A stretch of 64,000 nt of DNA from Flavobacterium sp. 11 (GTDB lineage: Bacteria; Bacteroidota; Bacteroidia; Flavobacteriales; Flavobacteriaceae): NCBI RefSeq assembly GCF_002754315.1, contig NZ_PEFE01000001.1, positions 1,240,001 to 1,304,000 on the forward strand. Reading direction: 5' to 3'. The position numbers and the translations under genes are program-made. Positions 50,972 to 60,035 of this stretch are shown here, piece by piece (positions within the stretch are counted from its first letter, which is position 1; the number at the start of each line of letters is the position of its first letter). The notes under the pieces are model-generated. The model was not told the DNA's origin, did no database searches, and saw only the letters and a list, made by a program, of their open reading frames with translations.

Positions 50972-51973
50972 TTATAGATTAGAGATTTCTTTGATGTATT
51001 GGTGAATATTTATAAAATCAGTTTTCAAGGTATTTTTAATCTTTTGGTTCGAAAATATGGTTGTCGAGTACGAAGCTTTAGCAGTTGTTTGAGACAGTTT
51101 TCTCTTTTGTTGCAACACATTCGAAACAAACCAATCCAATCTCCAAAGCATTTCCATAAAAAAGGGTTTTGCGTGAATTTCAGGTTTTTTAACACCCAAT
51201 GCATCAGCCATAGAATTCAGAATGTCACGGAAAATACTATTTTCGGCAATCAAGGTGAAGCGTTCATTTTTAATTTCGCTTTGCATTAATTGATGCGCTA
51301 TCCGAATAACATCAGTAACGGCAACAAATCCTGTTGAACCCAGTGTGTAAAATTTTAATCCGTTTTTTACTTTCGTAAAAAGTTGTCCACTTCCTTGCTC
51401 TCTAAAACCGGGACCAAGAATAACGCCTGGATTTATAATTATTACATCTAAACCTTCTTGTTGCCCACGCCAAATTTCCATTTCGGCACCATATTTAGAA
51501 ATGGCATAATCATTATGTGGTTTTTCTGGATTCCATTCGGTTTCTTCCGTGATGAATTTTTCATGAGGCAGTAAATCGCCCAAAGTAGCAATAGAACTTA
51601 CAAAACACAGTTTTTTTATTTCATAAGCAATGCAGAAATTCACAATATTCGCGGTGCCTTCAATGTTTGTTTTTCGCAATGCATCTTCATCTTTTGGGTC
51701 AAAAGAAATCAAAGCGGCACAATGATACACGGTGTCAATATTTTGAAAAGCGATTTCTAATGAAGGAACTTCGGTAATATCTGCGGGAATCCATTCAATT
51801 TGGTCGAACAACGATTCCTTTTTATAGGTAGCGAATAGGGACTTAGTTTTCTCCATCGAAGCGATACTTCGATAAATAGCGCGTACTTTTTCACTCCCGA
51901 TACTTTGGGATTCAATTAAATGAAGTAATAAATGTGCGCCTACTAAACCGGTTCCTCCTGTGACTAAAATCAT
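50972..51973 (-). CDS. NAD-dependent epimerase/dehydratase (SDR family)
   Basis: 333 residues. Extended SDR: N-terminal GGTGLVGAHLLLHL (residues 5-18), DTVYHCAALISFDPKDE, KLCFVSSIATLGD, the YxxxK pair in DYAISKYGAEMEIW and NPGVILGPG. Probably a nucleotide-sugar or 3-beta-HSD-like enzyme; the substrate is not readable. A diverged copy of the short TCCCGA palindrome encodes SQSIGS near residue 25 (51895-51910). Convergent with the pyrC unit. Confidence 0.85.
   Translation of the reverse strand: MILVTGGTGLVGAHLLLHLIESQSIGSEKVRAIYRSIASMEKTKSLFATYKKESLFDQIEWIPADITEVPSLEIAFQNIDTVYHCAALISFDPKDEDALRKTNIEGTANIVNFCIAYEIKKLCFVSSIATLGDLLPHEKFITEETEWNPEKPHNDYAISKYGAEMEIWRGQQEGLDVIIINPGVILGPGFREQGSGQLFTKVKNGLKFYTLGSTGFVAVTDVIRIAHQLMQSEIKNERFTLIAENSIFRDILNSMADALGVKKPEIHAKPFFMEMLWRLDWFVSNVLQQKRKLSQTTAKASYSTTIFSNQKIKNTLKTDFINIHQYIKEISNL
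51895..51910. repeat. diverged short palindrome TCCCGA-TAC-TTTGGGA inside the epimerase gene
   Basis: Same family as at 7910, with two changes. It is in frame near the protein's N-terminus. Confidence 0.55.
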
Positions 51974-52038
51974 TTTGTAAAGATAATTAGATTGTTCGAT
52001 TTTTAGACCGATAGATTTTCAAATTATGCAATTAAAGC

Positions 52039-52046
52039 TATCTTTG
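52039..52046 (+). promoter_or_regulatory. -7 box for tyrS (TATCTTTG)
   Basis: TAnnTTTG match ending on the GTG at 52046, so that codon cannot be the start; the ATG at 52067 is 20 bases downstream. Confidence 0.6.
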
Positions 52047-52066
52047 TGAAAATTGATTTTTATAAA

Positions 52067-53365
52067 ATGAAAAATATTATTTCCGAATTACAATGGCGCG
52101 GTCTAGTTTACGACATTATGCCTGGAACTGAAGAGCAACTTCTAAAAGAAATGACAACGACTTATATAGGATTTGATCCAACATCGGATTCCTTACATAT
52201 TGGAAGCTTAGTGCCTATAATTCTTTTGGTCCACTTGAAAAATTTTGGACATAAGCCTATCGCATTGGTTGGTGGAGCTACAGGAATGATTGGTGATCCA
52301 TCTGGGAAATCGGATGAGAGAAATCTCTTGGATGAAGCGACTTTGAATCATAATGTAGAGGGAATAAAAAGTGTTTTATCTCGTTTTTTAGATTTTAATT
52401 CGAATGAAATAAATGCGCCAGTTTTGGTAAATAATTACGATTGGATGAAGAATTTGTCATTCATTAATTTTGCTCGTGATGTGGGTAAACGAATCACCGT
52501 GAATTATATGATGGCCAAAGATTCTGTAAAGAAAAGATTGTCTGGTGAAGGCGAAGGAATGTCTTTTACTGAGTTTACGTACCAATTAATTCAAGGGTAT
52601 GATTTTTACCATTTGCACAAAGAATACAATTGTTTGTTGCAAATGGGAGGTTCTGACCAATGGGGAAATATTACAACAGGAACTGAATTAGTTCGTCGTA
52701 TGAATGTAGGTGAAGAGGCTAAAGCATACGCGATGACTTGTCCTTTGATAACAAAAGCGGATGGTTCTAAATTTGGAAAATCTGAAGGAGGAAATGTTTG
52801 GTTGACTGCTGATAAAACTTCGGTTTATAAATTTTACCAGTTTTGGTTGAATACGACCGATGTTGATGCAGAAAAATACATTAAGATTTTTACTTTCTTA
52901 GATGCGGCAACAATAGATGCGTTAATAGAAGAGCATAAAACGGCCCCACATTTAAGAGCTTTACAAAGAAAATTGGCCGAAGAGCTTACGGTTTTTGTTC
53001 ATTCAAAAGAAGATTTAGAAAATGCGATAAAAGCATCAAATATTTTGTTTGGGAATTCGACTTCAGATGATTTGAAACAATTGGGTGAAGCAACTTTCTT
53101 AGATGTTTTTGATGGTGTTCCTCAAGCGGAAATCAGCAGAACCGAAATCGAAGCAGGAATTGATATCGTTACTGTTTTGAATGAAAAAACAGGTTTTATG
53201 AAATCCAATGGAGAAGCAAGACGCGCTTTGACAGCTAATTCTATTTCAGTAAATAAAGAAAAAGTTGCTGAGGATTTTGTGCTTTCAACAAAAGATTTAA
53301 TCAATAATCAATTTGTATTGTTGCAAAGTGGAAAGAAAAATTATTTTGTGGTGAGAGTGGTGTAA
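52067..53365 (+). CDS. tyrS: tyrosine--tRNA ligase
   Basis: Class I synthetase charging tRNA-Tyr. 432 residues from the ATG at 52067: [21 protein letters not shown] (HIGH-like), [37 protein letters not shown] (KFGKS, the KMSKS equivalent) and a C-terminal S4 RNA-binding domain (about 365-430, [22 protein letters not shown]). The GTG at 52046 is rejected because the promoter box overlaps it. Monocistronic. Confidence 0.96.
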   Translation: MKNIISELQWRGLVYDIMPGTEEQLLKEMTTTYIGFDPTSDSLHIGSLVPIILLVHLKNFGHKPIALVGGATGMIGDPSGKSDERNLLDEATLNHNVEGIKSVLSRFLDFNSNEINAPVLVNNYDWMKNLSFINFARDVGKRITVNYMMAKDSVKKRLSGEGEGMSFTEFTYQLIQGYDFYHLHKEYNCLLQMGGSDQWGNITTGTELVRRMNVGEEAKAYAMTCPLITKADGSKFGKSEGGNVWLTADKTSVYKFYQFWLNTTDVDAEKYIKIFTFLDAATIDALIEEHKTAPHLRALQRKLAEELTVFVHSKEDLENAIKASNILFGNSTSDDLKQLGEATFLDVFDGVPQAEISRTEIEAGIDIVTVLNEKTGFMKSNGEARRALTANSISVNKEKVAEDFVLSTKDLINNQFVLLQSGKKNYFVVRVV

Positions 53366-53384
53366 TAGCTTATTTGTTTATTCG

Positions 53385-53406
53385 TTGATTTGGTTAACCG
53401 AATCAA
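53385..53406. repeat. palindrome after tyrS
   Basis: TTGATTTGGTTAACCGAATCAA, one mismatch pair, in an AT-rich context (GTTTATTC ... AAATAAAC). It may act as a weak terminator between convergent genes. Confidence 0.55.
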
Positions 53407-53424
53407 CAAATTACCAAATAAACT

Positions 53425-54420
53425 TTAAATAACCATCAAGTTACAACCTCTAATATCAGAATTATCAAAACGTCCCAATACCTCGAAAGAGTTGTTGGGA
53501 TTTTTTTTGCCCAAATCCTGCGTAGCAATAAACGAACAAGAATTAATGTTGGCCAAATCAATAACGTTGATTCCGCCTGTTTTTCCGTCTTGAATATAGG
53601 TTAAAGCATCTTCAGTGTCGCGAACAAGGATTTGTATCCAGGAAGGGCATTCAAATACGCCGTTTCCTAAAGAATAGGCTTGCGAAAGCAATTCGGTCAT
53701 TCCATATTCAGAATGTATGGCAGAAACACCAAATCCTTTGCACAATTGTTCGTGTAATTCTTCGCGAATCATTTCTTTGCGTTTGCCTTTCATACCGCCG
53801 GTTTCCATGATTATGGTATGCTGCAGTTGAAACTGGTGTTTTTCTATTAAATCCAATAAAGCAAAAGTAACACCAATCAGAATGACATTTTGACCGGCTT
53901 GGTCTAAAGCTATGAGTTTGGCAATCAGTTCGTCATGATTGTGCAGGTAAAAACCACTATCAGGATGATTGGACAGTTCAATTAAATCCTTGACCATGTA
54001 AATTAAGGAAGAACCTTCTCGTTCTAGATAGGATGGAAGCAAGGCTAAAACGACATAATCTTCGATATTGCCATAGAATTCTGAAAATCCTTTGCGGTAG
54101 CTTTCTTCATATAAGGTAACATCAGTAACCAGATGTTTGCTGGTAATCATTCCGGTTGTTCCGCTGCTGGTAAAGGTTTCCTGAATTGGATTGGTATTGG
54201 AAACTACTTCATGACTCTTAAAGAACTGAATCGGTAAAAAGGGAATCTGCTGTAATGATTTTACTTTATGAGGATCTGTTTTTAAAAAATTGCAAAATTC
54301 TTGATAGACCAAGTTGTTTTCGTATTGGAAACGAAACACTTTCAAGGCGATTTTCTCAAACTGTTTTTGACTGGAAATAGCAAATATATCGGAGGATGTA
54401 ATCAAGAATTTTTTTTGCAA
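53425..54420 (-). CDS. LuxE/PaaK-like acyl-protein synthetase
   Basis: 331 residues. The motif QETFTSSGTTGMITSKHLV near residues 83-101 is the ATP/AMP-binding loop (SSGTTG) of acyl-adenylating enzymes, and IHSEYGMTELLSQAYSLGNGVFECPSW is the second adenylation motif. The length fits LuxE (acyl-protein synthetase) rather than the longer PaaK ligases. No lux, fatty-acid reductase or acyl carrier gene is adjacent, so its acyl acceptor is unknown. It stands alone on the - strand. Confidence 0.8.
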   Translation of the reverse strand: MQKKFLITSSDIFAISSQKQFEKIALKVFRFQYENNLVYQEFCNFLKTDPHKVKSLQQIPFLPIQFFKSHEVVSNTNPIQETFTSSGTTGMITSKHLVTDVTLYEESYRKGFSEFYGNIEDYVVLALLPSYLEREGSSLIYMVKDLIELSNHPDSGFYLHNHDELIAKLIALDQAGQNVILIGVTFALLDLIEKHQFQLQHTIIMETGGMKGKRKEMIREELHEQLCKGFGVSAIHSEYGMTELLSQAYSLGNGVFECPSWIQILVRDTEDALTYIQDGKTGGINVIDLANINSCSFIATQDLGKKNPNNSFEVLGRFDNSDIRGCNLMVI

Positions 54421-54503
54421 AAGTAATCAAAAATTTTAAGGGAAGCTCATTTACAAAAGTGCAATAGTCTGTTTTTGGAATCTCTTATATTAGAATTCTG
54501 TAT

Positions 54504-54535
54504 AAAAAAAGCCCCAATAGGAATTGGAGCTTTTG
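54504..54535 (-). terminator. terminator after the T9SS mini-protein gene
   Basis: On the - strand AAAAGCTCCAAT pairs with ATTGGGGCTTTT, followed by a T-run. Confidence 0.82.
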
Positions 54536-54553
54536 TATTTAAATGTTGACGTA

Positions 54554-54892
54554 TTATCTTATAATTAGTTTTCTGGTCGCAGATGCCTCTTTTTCATTAA
54601 TCTTTATGATGTAAACACCGGAAGTTAGATTAGAGACATTAAGCTCTCTGGAACTAAGCATTGTTTGAAGCACTTTTTTTCCTAAAACATCAAAGATAAT
54701 GATTTCTTTATCTAAGTCATTTTTTGAAGTAATGTAGACTTTTCCATTACTCACAGGGTTCGGGTACAAGTTTAAACCTTCGATAACGGCGGTTTCTTGT
54801 GTTTTTGGTTGTTGCTTAGTTTCCTGAGCATTAGTGCTCATAGAAAATAAAAAAACCAATAAAAGGGTAGTATAAAAGTAGTTTTTTGCCAT
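54554..54892 (-). CDS. T9SS type A sorting-domain mini-protein
   Basis: 112 residues: signal peptide (MAKNYFYTTLLLVFLFSMSTNA, about 1-22), a Gln/Thr/Lys-rich linker (about 23-36) and then only the C-terminal sorting domain (LNLYPNPVSNGKVYITS ... IIFDVLGKKVL ... LTSGVYIIKINEKEA ... RKLIIR), the Por secretion signal recognised by the type IX machinery. No cargo domain is between signal and CTD. Downstream of a lipoprotein and TonB receptor gene, from which terminators separate it. Confidence 0.88.
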   Translation of the reverse strand: MAKNYFYTTLLLVFLFSMSTNAQETKQQPKTQETAVIEGLNLYPNPVSNGKVYITSKNDLDKEIIIFDVLGKKVLQTMLSSRELNVSNLTSGVYIIKINEKEASATRKLIIR

Positions 54893-54948
54893 CGGATTAG
54901 ATTGAATAGTAAATATACAAAAAATAATTCAAAAAGCGTACCAAAAAA

Positions 54949-54973
54949 AAACATCCTGAAAACTCAGGATGTT
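54949..54973 (-). terminator. terminator after the beta-helix lipoprotein gene
   Basis: On the - strand AAACATCCTGA pairs with TCAGGATGTTT (loop GTTT), followed by a T-run. Confidence 0.85.
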
Positions 54974-54998
54974 TGATATAAATATATGCGGGTGTTTT

Positions 54999-56210
54999 TT
55001 ATAAATTCGATAGTAAATTAACACCATCTACAATAGCCCATGCTCCAGGAGTCAATACTGCTCCAGATGCTGTTGTGCTTGTTGTGAAGTTTGCAGGTAA
55101 GAATGAAACTGTAAAAGCTGCACCAGCGCCCCATTGAGCTGTATTAGTGTCTGAAATTTTTACATTTAACATTTTTATTTTACCAGTAAGAACTTGATTC
55201 GTGTTTGTAGCAGCATCTTGTATTCTAACGGCAACCGCATTTACTGTTGTAGTTCCTGAAACTGCAGTATTTGTGTATCCTGAAATTACTACATTAGAAT
55301 ATTCTCCATTTCCTTCTTTTTTGAATTGGATTGCATCTATTTCAAGTGGGTTACCTGCTTCAGTTGCTGTACCGGCAGCTCTTCTTAAAGTAATGTTAGA
55401 TACTTTTGGGAAGAAAGTATTGTTCACACTTTTTGCTTCGATTTCCATTCCAAAATTTCCAGCTCCAGTTTGATAAGCATACCAGTTAGTGTTTGCTTGA
55501 CCTTGCCATCCATCTTGCCAGTCAAAAGAATCATCTGTGTTTCCGTAAGAAATAAGGTTTTTAGCACTTACAGTTCCTCCGTAAAATTCAAAACCGTCAT
55601 CAGCTCCTTTGTAAGCAACAAGATTTTCTAATACTGTTCCAGAACCTACTGAATAGAATGAGAAACCATTCATCTCAGAATTTCCGTCAAGGATTTTTTT
55701 ACCTGCATATTCTACTCGTACATATTTCAAAGAACCACCATTATGAGCAGCATTTGTACCACCATAAACAATATTTGTTCCGTCTTCAGAAGTTGCAGTT
55801 GTAATAGCACTTCCGTCAGCTGCTTTTGCAGAAACGATAGGAGCATCACCAAACATGATTATACCTCCCCAAGAACCTGCAGTTTTAGATTTTTCAGTAA
55901 ATACAACAGGTTCTGCTGCAGTTCCTGAAATATTTAATTTTCCGCCTTTTTCTACTAATAAAGCATCTGTACCGTCAGCTACATCAGCAGTAATTACTGA
56001 ACCAGCTTCAAAAGTTAATGTAACATCGCTTTTTACTCTTACTGTACCTTTAATAGTATAAACACCTTTTGTGTAGGTTTTTGTTGCTGTGATATCTCCT
56101 GTGATTTCACCCGTTGCAGTTGGTGGAGTTGTTACTACATCGTCATCACTTGAAGTACAACTTGTAAAAACCAAGCTCAATAATGCAAGACTGAATACTA
56201 ATTTTTTCAT
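54999..56210 (-). CDS. secreted beta-helix-like lipoprotein
   Basis: 403 residues: lipoprotein signal MKKLVFSLALLSLVFTSC with lipobox FTSC, a Ser/Asp/Thr-rich linker, then repeated short beta-strand turns (KTYTKGVYTIKGTVRVKSDVTLTFEAGSVI, LLVEKGGKLNISGTAAEPVVFTEK, GSWGGIIMFGDAPI, LKYVRVEYAGKKI, DDGFEFYGGTVSAKNLISYGNTDDSFDWQDGWQG). This looks like a right-handed parallel beta-helix. It follows the TonB receptor gene and may act with it at the cell surface. Function unknown. Confidence 0.78.
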   Translation of the reverse strand: MKKLVFSLALLSLVFTSCTSSDDDVVTTPPTATGEITGDITATKTYTKGVYTIKGTVRVKSDVTLTFEAGSVITADVADGTDALLVEKGGKLNISGTAAEPVVFTEKSKTAGSWGGIIMFGDAPIVSAKAADGSAITTATSEDGTNIVYGGTNAAHNGGSLKYVRVEYAGKKILDGNSEMNGFSFYSVGSGTVLENLVAYKGADDGFEFYGGTVSAKNLISYGNTDDSFDWQDGWQGQANTNWYAYQTGAGNFGMEIEAKSVNNTFFPKVSNITLRRAAGTATEAGNPLEIDAIQFKKEGNGEYSNVVISGYTNTAVSGTTTVNAVAVRIQDAATNTNQVLTGKIKMLNVKISDTNTAQWGAGAAFTVSFLPANFTTSTTASGAVLTPGAWAIVDGVNLLSNL

Positions 56211-56356
56211 TTTTAATGATTTTAAAATTATAAGTTTTTTTGTTAATTATTTATTTCAAAAGTACTTCCGAGCTTCTGAAATTTAGTTATGTAATTGTTA
56301 TTAAAGTATTATATAACAATGAATTTGATGTAAAGTTTATGTTACTTATGTAAACA

Positions 56357-56386
56357 AAAAAAGAGCTGTTAAAGCTCTTTTTTTTT
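56357..56386 (-). terminator. terminator after the TonB-dependent receptor gene
   Basis: AAAGAGCT pairs with AAGCTCTTT around GTTA, with A-run and T-run on either side. Confidence 0.82.
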
Positions 56387-56393
56387 GTTGTTT

Positions 56394-59174
56394 TTAAAAC
56401 GTGTATCCTATGTTAAAGGAGAACCCGACACCTTTTTTGAATTCTCTTAAAATTAGCGAGTCTTCAGTAATGTTTAAAGTGCTTTTGCTTCCCAACTCTT
56501 TTTTATAACTTGGATTTAAGATGTTGTCTACTCCAAATTTAAGTTCGATACTTTTTGAAATTGAGTTAGTCCAAACAAAATCTAATTTACTGAAAGATTT
56601 CTCGTAGATATGATCAATTCCTGAAGAACCTACAGCGAAAATACGATCTCCATAAACATTATATACTAAGGTCATAGAGTTTTTCCAATCTTTATTAAGG
56701 ATGAAGTCATACTTTAAATCAGAATTGATTAACCAGTTTGAAGCACCTTGCAGCTTACGATTTGTACTGTTTTCTAATTCATTCCCTTGTTTCTTAATGT
56801 CAATTTTAACATCAGTACTCATCAATGACGTATTGAAACCTAAAGAGAAATTAGAAAGAGATTTGCTGATTCTGCTCAATTGGAAAAGCATTTCTATTTC
56901 GGCACCATAAATAACCGCTTGCTCTGAATTTTTGAAAGTTGTGATTTGTCCACCGCTATTTGCAGTTGGTTTGAAAACTCTTTCAATAGGATCGTTAATC
57001 ATTTTTCCAAATACTCCTACAGCAAATAATTCTTTATTGTTAGGAAACAATTCATATTTGAAATCAACATTATAGTTTTCACTGTCTTTCAAATCTGGGT
57101 TTCCACTTTCTGAAGTTCCATCGGCATTGATGTAATTTATTGGTAACAACTCCATCGCAACTGGACGAGTTATTGTTTTTGCCAATGATACTCTCAAATT
57201 ACTGTTTTCATTCAAAATACGTTTCGCATTTATAGATGGTAAGATATCAAGTTTGTCATCTGTCTTTTTGCGGTAAGCGCTTCCAAAAGGATCACCTTGT
57301 TGTCTGTATTTTATGGTACGAGTTGAACTTTCACCTCTAATACCAGCATTCAAATCCCATTTTTCTCCAAGATTCATGAACAAATTGAAGTAACCTGCAT
57401 TAACAAACTGATTCAATTTTACTTTATAATCTCCGTTAGATTCTTCCTGAACATAAACAATTCCGTTGTTGATATCTTCGTTGATGTTTTGGCTTATAGT
57501 ACTTAAATCAGCAGTATAGTTTTTCTCCAAATTTCTTCTTCCTGAGAAGAAACGGTAAGAAGATTCCATGTCGTTCAGCGAACTGTTGTATCCAATAGAT
57601 AATTTATTAGAATCTTCCTTGTCTCCAAATTTTAAATTATATTCTAAAAGTGAAGAGTAATAGAAGTTTCCTTTTACATCAAGAAATTGACGGTTCAAGT
57701 TATTACCACCATAAGACATATTTATTTGGCTATCACTTACTTTTACACCAGTGATAAATTTTCTGTCAGGTTGTTGAAAAGAAGTTTTCACATAAGAACC
57801 TCCAGCTTTTATGCTGTGTTTTCCGTCTTCGGTTAATTTATAATCACCGTACAATTGTGAGTTCCAATAGTTAGATTCTTCGTATTGATTTAATCTAATA
57901 AGGTTGTTTGTCTGATTTGCCAAACTGTTTGTGTAACCTACTTGGTCTTGAATTTTGCTTTCAGTCGCTTTAATCAAGAACGTATTGAAGCTTAAATTAA
58001 AACGATCTGTCTTGTACTTCAATCCTGCTAAACCAGAAAAAGTAGTTTGGTAGCTGTATTGCGTATTGTATAAATTATTGTCGTAGTTCCCTTGTCCAAG
58101 ATTGAAAGTTCTGTCAACACCTTCTCTATAAGAGTATTTGTTGTCAAAGTTGAAAGACATGATGTAGCTAATGTTTCTTTCGTTTTTAAGATTGAATTTT
58201 TGTGCATGTAAAAATCCAATACTAGAATTCAAAGGACTTTTTGTATTGTTAACATCCCATGATTTTTTACCAAATCCATTTTCGTATTCAGCAGGAGAAA
58301 GTTTTTGTCCACTTGGAACTGATCCAAAAATACCAGGAAGCGCTCTGTCATTACCAATCAGTCCTAAAGTTCCCTTTGTAGAATTTGCATCATCAGAAAG
58401 TAAAAAGTCTTGAAGATTATTGTTAGTCGTATATCCAAAACCAATATTCAATTTAGTGATATTTTTTGGTTGAGGTGTTTCGATATTAACGGTTGCTCCG
58501 GCAAAATCTCCAGAAATGTTAGTATTGAAAGTTTTGTAGATATTTAATACTCCCACAACATCAGTAGGAAATAAATCTAATGGAATAATTTTTTTGAAAG
58601 GACTGTTTGATGGTGATTGTAAGTCGTTTATCAATAAGTTATTGTAACGGTCTTCTAATCCTCTGATGAATAAACCTCTTCCGTCAACTTTAGTGATTCC
58701 GGTAATTTTTGTCAAACCTTCCTCAACATCGCTAACTCCTTTACGAGCCATTTCTTGGGCACCGATACTTTGTTTAATTACGACCGCTTGTTTTTGGTCT
58801 AATAAAAGAGCTGTTTCCTTTTCTCTGCTTGCTGTGTTTCTTACAACAACATCTTTCAGGGTATAGCTACCAGAACCTAGTGCTCTGTTAATAGTTACTG
58901 TTTCATCAGCAACCACTGTCACAGGAATTTCTACAGATTCATACCCTACAAAACTAAGTTGTAAAGTATAGCTTCCAGGTAGTATAGTTATGGTATATTT
59001 ACCATCAATATCAGTATTAGTTCCTATATTTGTTCCTTTAATAAGAACGTTAGCAAAAGGTAAAGACTGATTATTAGCATCTTTGTCTGTTAAGATTCCA
59101 GAAATCGTTCCTTTATTCTGTGAAAAAGAAATAACTGTTATTAATAACGTGAAAAATAGTAACTTGAATTTCAT
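56394..59174 (-). CDS. TonB-dependent outer-membrane receptor
   Basis: 926 residues: signal peptide MKFKLLFFTLLITVISFSQ, a carboxypeptidase-like regulatory domain (about 24-105, GTISGILTDKDANNQSLPFANVLIKGTNIG), a plug (about 125-225, ARKGVSDVEEGLTKITGITKVDGRGLFIRGLEDRYNNLLINDLQ) and a 22-strand-type barrel to the C-terminal aromatic residue (GVGFSFNIGYTF). No SusD partner follows; instead a beta-helix lipoprotein does. Divergent from a PhoB/PhoR-like pair, which suggests phosphate- or signal-controlled uptake; that link is inference. Confidence 0.93.
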   Translation of the reverse strand: MKFKLLFFTLLITVISFSQNKGTISGILTDKDANNQSLPFANVLIKGTNIGTNTDIDGKYTITILPGSYTLQLSFVGYESVEIPVTVVADETVTINRALGSGSYTLKDVVVRNTASREKETALLLDQKQAVVIKQSIGAQEMARKGVSDVEEGLTKITGITKVDGRGLFIRGLEDRYNNLLINDLQSPSNSPFKKIIPLDLFPTDVVGVLNIYKTFNTNISGDFAGATVNIETPQPKNITKLNIGFGYTTNNNLQDFLLSDDANSTKGTLGLIGNDRALPGIFGSVPSGQKLSPAEYENGFGKKSWDVNNTKSPLNSSIGFLHAQKFNLKNERNISYIMSFNFDNKYSYREGVDRTFNLGQGNYDNNLYNTQYSYQTTFSGLAGLKYKTDRFNLSFNTFLIKATESKIQDQVGYTNSLANQTNNLIRLNQYEESNYWNSQLYGDYKLTEDGKHSIKAGGSYVKTSFQQPDRKFITGVKVSDSQINMSYGGNNLNRQFLDVKGNFYYSSLLEYNLKFGDKEDSNKLSIGYNSSLNDMESSYRFFSGRRNLEKNYTADLSTISQNINEDINNGIVYVQEESNGDYKVKLNQFVNAGYFNLFMNLGEKWDLNAGIRGESSTRTIKYRQQGDPFGSAYRKKTDDKLDILPSINAKRILNENSNLRVSLAKTITRPVAMELLPINYINADGTSESGNPDLKDSENYNVDFKYELFPNNKELFAVGVFGKMINDPIERVFKPTANSGGQITTFKNSEQAVIYGAEIEMLFQLSRISKSLSNFSLGFNTSLMSTDVKIDIKKQGNELENSTNRKLQGASNWLINSDLKYDFILNKDWKNSMTLVYNVYGDRIFAVGSSGIDHIYEKSFSKLDFVWTNSISKSIELKFGVDNILNPSYKKELGSKSTLNITEDSLILREFKKGVGFSFNIGYTF

Positions 59175-59351
59175 TTGGTTTTAATTTTTTTGCAAAGTAA
59201 CGCCTGAAATGTAAAATGTAAGTTACTGGCTTGTTATGGTTATGTTTTGTTTTGGGTCCTAAAATCACCCCAATATTAAATTATGGTTAACACCATTTGA
59301 ATATCCCATTTATTATTACATTTACAATTCAAAAACAATTTTTGGCGCTTT

Positions 59352-60035
59352 ATGAAGAAGAAAAACACGAAGATTTTATTAGTAGATGATGAACCGGATA
59401 TCCTGGAAATAGTAGGGTATAACCTCTCTCAAGAGGGGTATCAAATCGTTACGGCAGCAAATGGTAGAGAGGCAATAGCGAAAGCTAAAAAAGAAATGCC
59501 AGACCTTATTATAATGGATGTAATGATGCCGGAAATGGATGGAATGGAAGCTTGCGAAAACATTAGAAAGATTCCTGAACTCAGTAATGTAATCATCACT
59601 TTTTTGACAGCCAGAAGTGAAGACTATTCTCAAGTTGCAGGTTTTGATGCCGGTGCAGATGATTACATCACAAAGCCTATTAAACCTAAATTATTAGTCA
59701 GTAAAGTAAAAGCACTATTACGCCGATTAAAAGAAAAGGAGCAAAACAGCGAAACACTTAATGTAGGCGGAATAGAAATAAATCGCGAAGAATATAAAAT
59801 CGTTAAGGATAATATTGAAATTGCATTGCCTAGAAAAGAGTTTGAATTATTCTACCTGCTTGCTTCAAAACCTGGAAAAGTATTCAAACGTGACGAGATT
59901 CTCGACAAAGTCTGGGGAAATGAAGTAGTTGTTGGTGGAAGAACAATTGATGTTCACATCAGAAAACTAAGAGAGAAAATAGGAGAAGAATTGTTTAAAA
60001 CAATAAAAGGAGTAGGCTATAAGTTTGAAGTGTAA
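59352..60035 (+). CDS. response regulator, OmpR/PhoB family
   Basis: 227 residues: receiver domain (about 7-120) with phosphoacceptor D56 in LIIMDVMMPEMDG, acidic pocket DDEPD at 12-16, the conserved Lys in YITKPIKPK, then a winged-helix DNA-binding domain (about 135-225, VFKRDEILDKVWGNEVVVGGRTIDVHIRKLREKIG ... TIKGVGYKFEV). The C-terminal domain is PhoB-like. The stop is followed at once by the kinase ATG. It is 177 bp from the divergent TonB receptor gene. Confidence 0.93.
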   Translation: MKKKNTKILLVDDEPDILEIVGYNLSQEGYQIVTAANGREAIAKAKKEMPDLIIMDVMMPEMDGMEACENIRKIPELSNVIITFLTARSEDYSQVAGFDAGADDYITKPIKPKLLVSKVKALLRRLKEKEQNSETLNVGGIEINREEYKIVKDNIEIALPRKEFELFYLLASKPGKVFKRDEILDKVWGNEVVVGGRTIDVHIRKLREKIGEELFKTIKGVGYKFEV

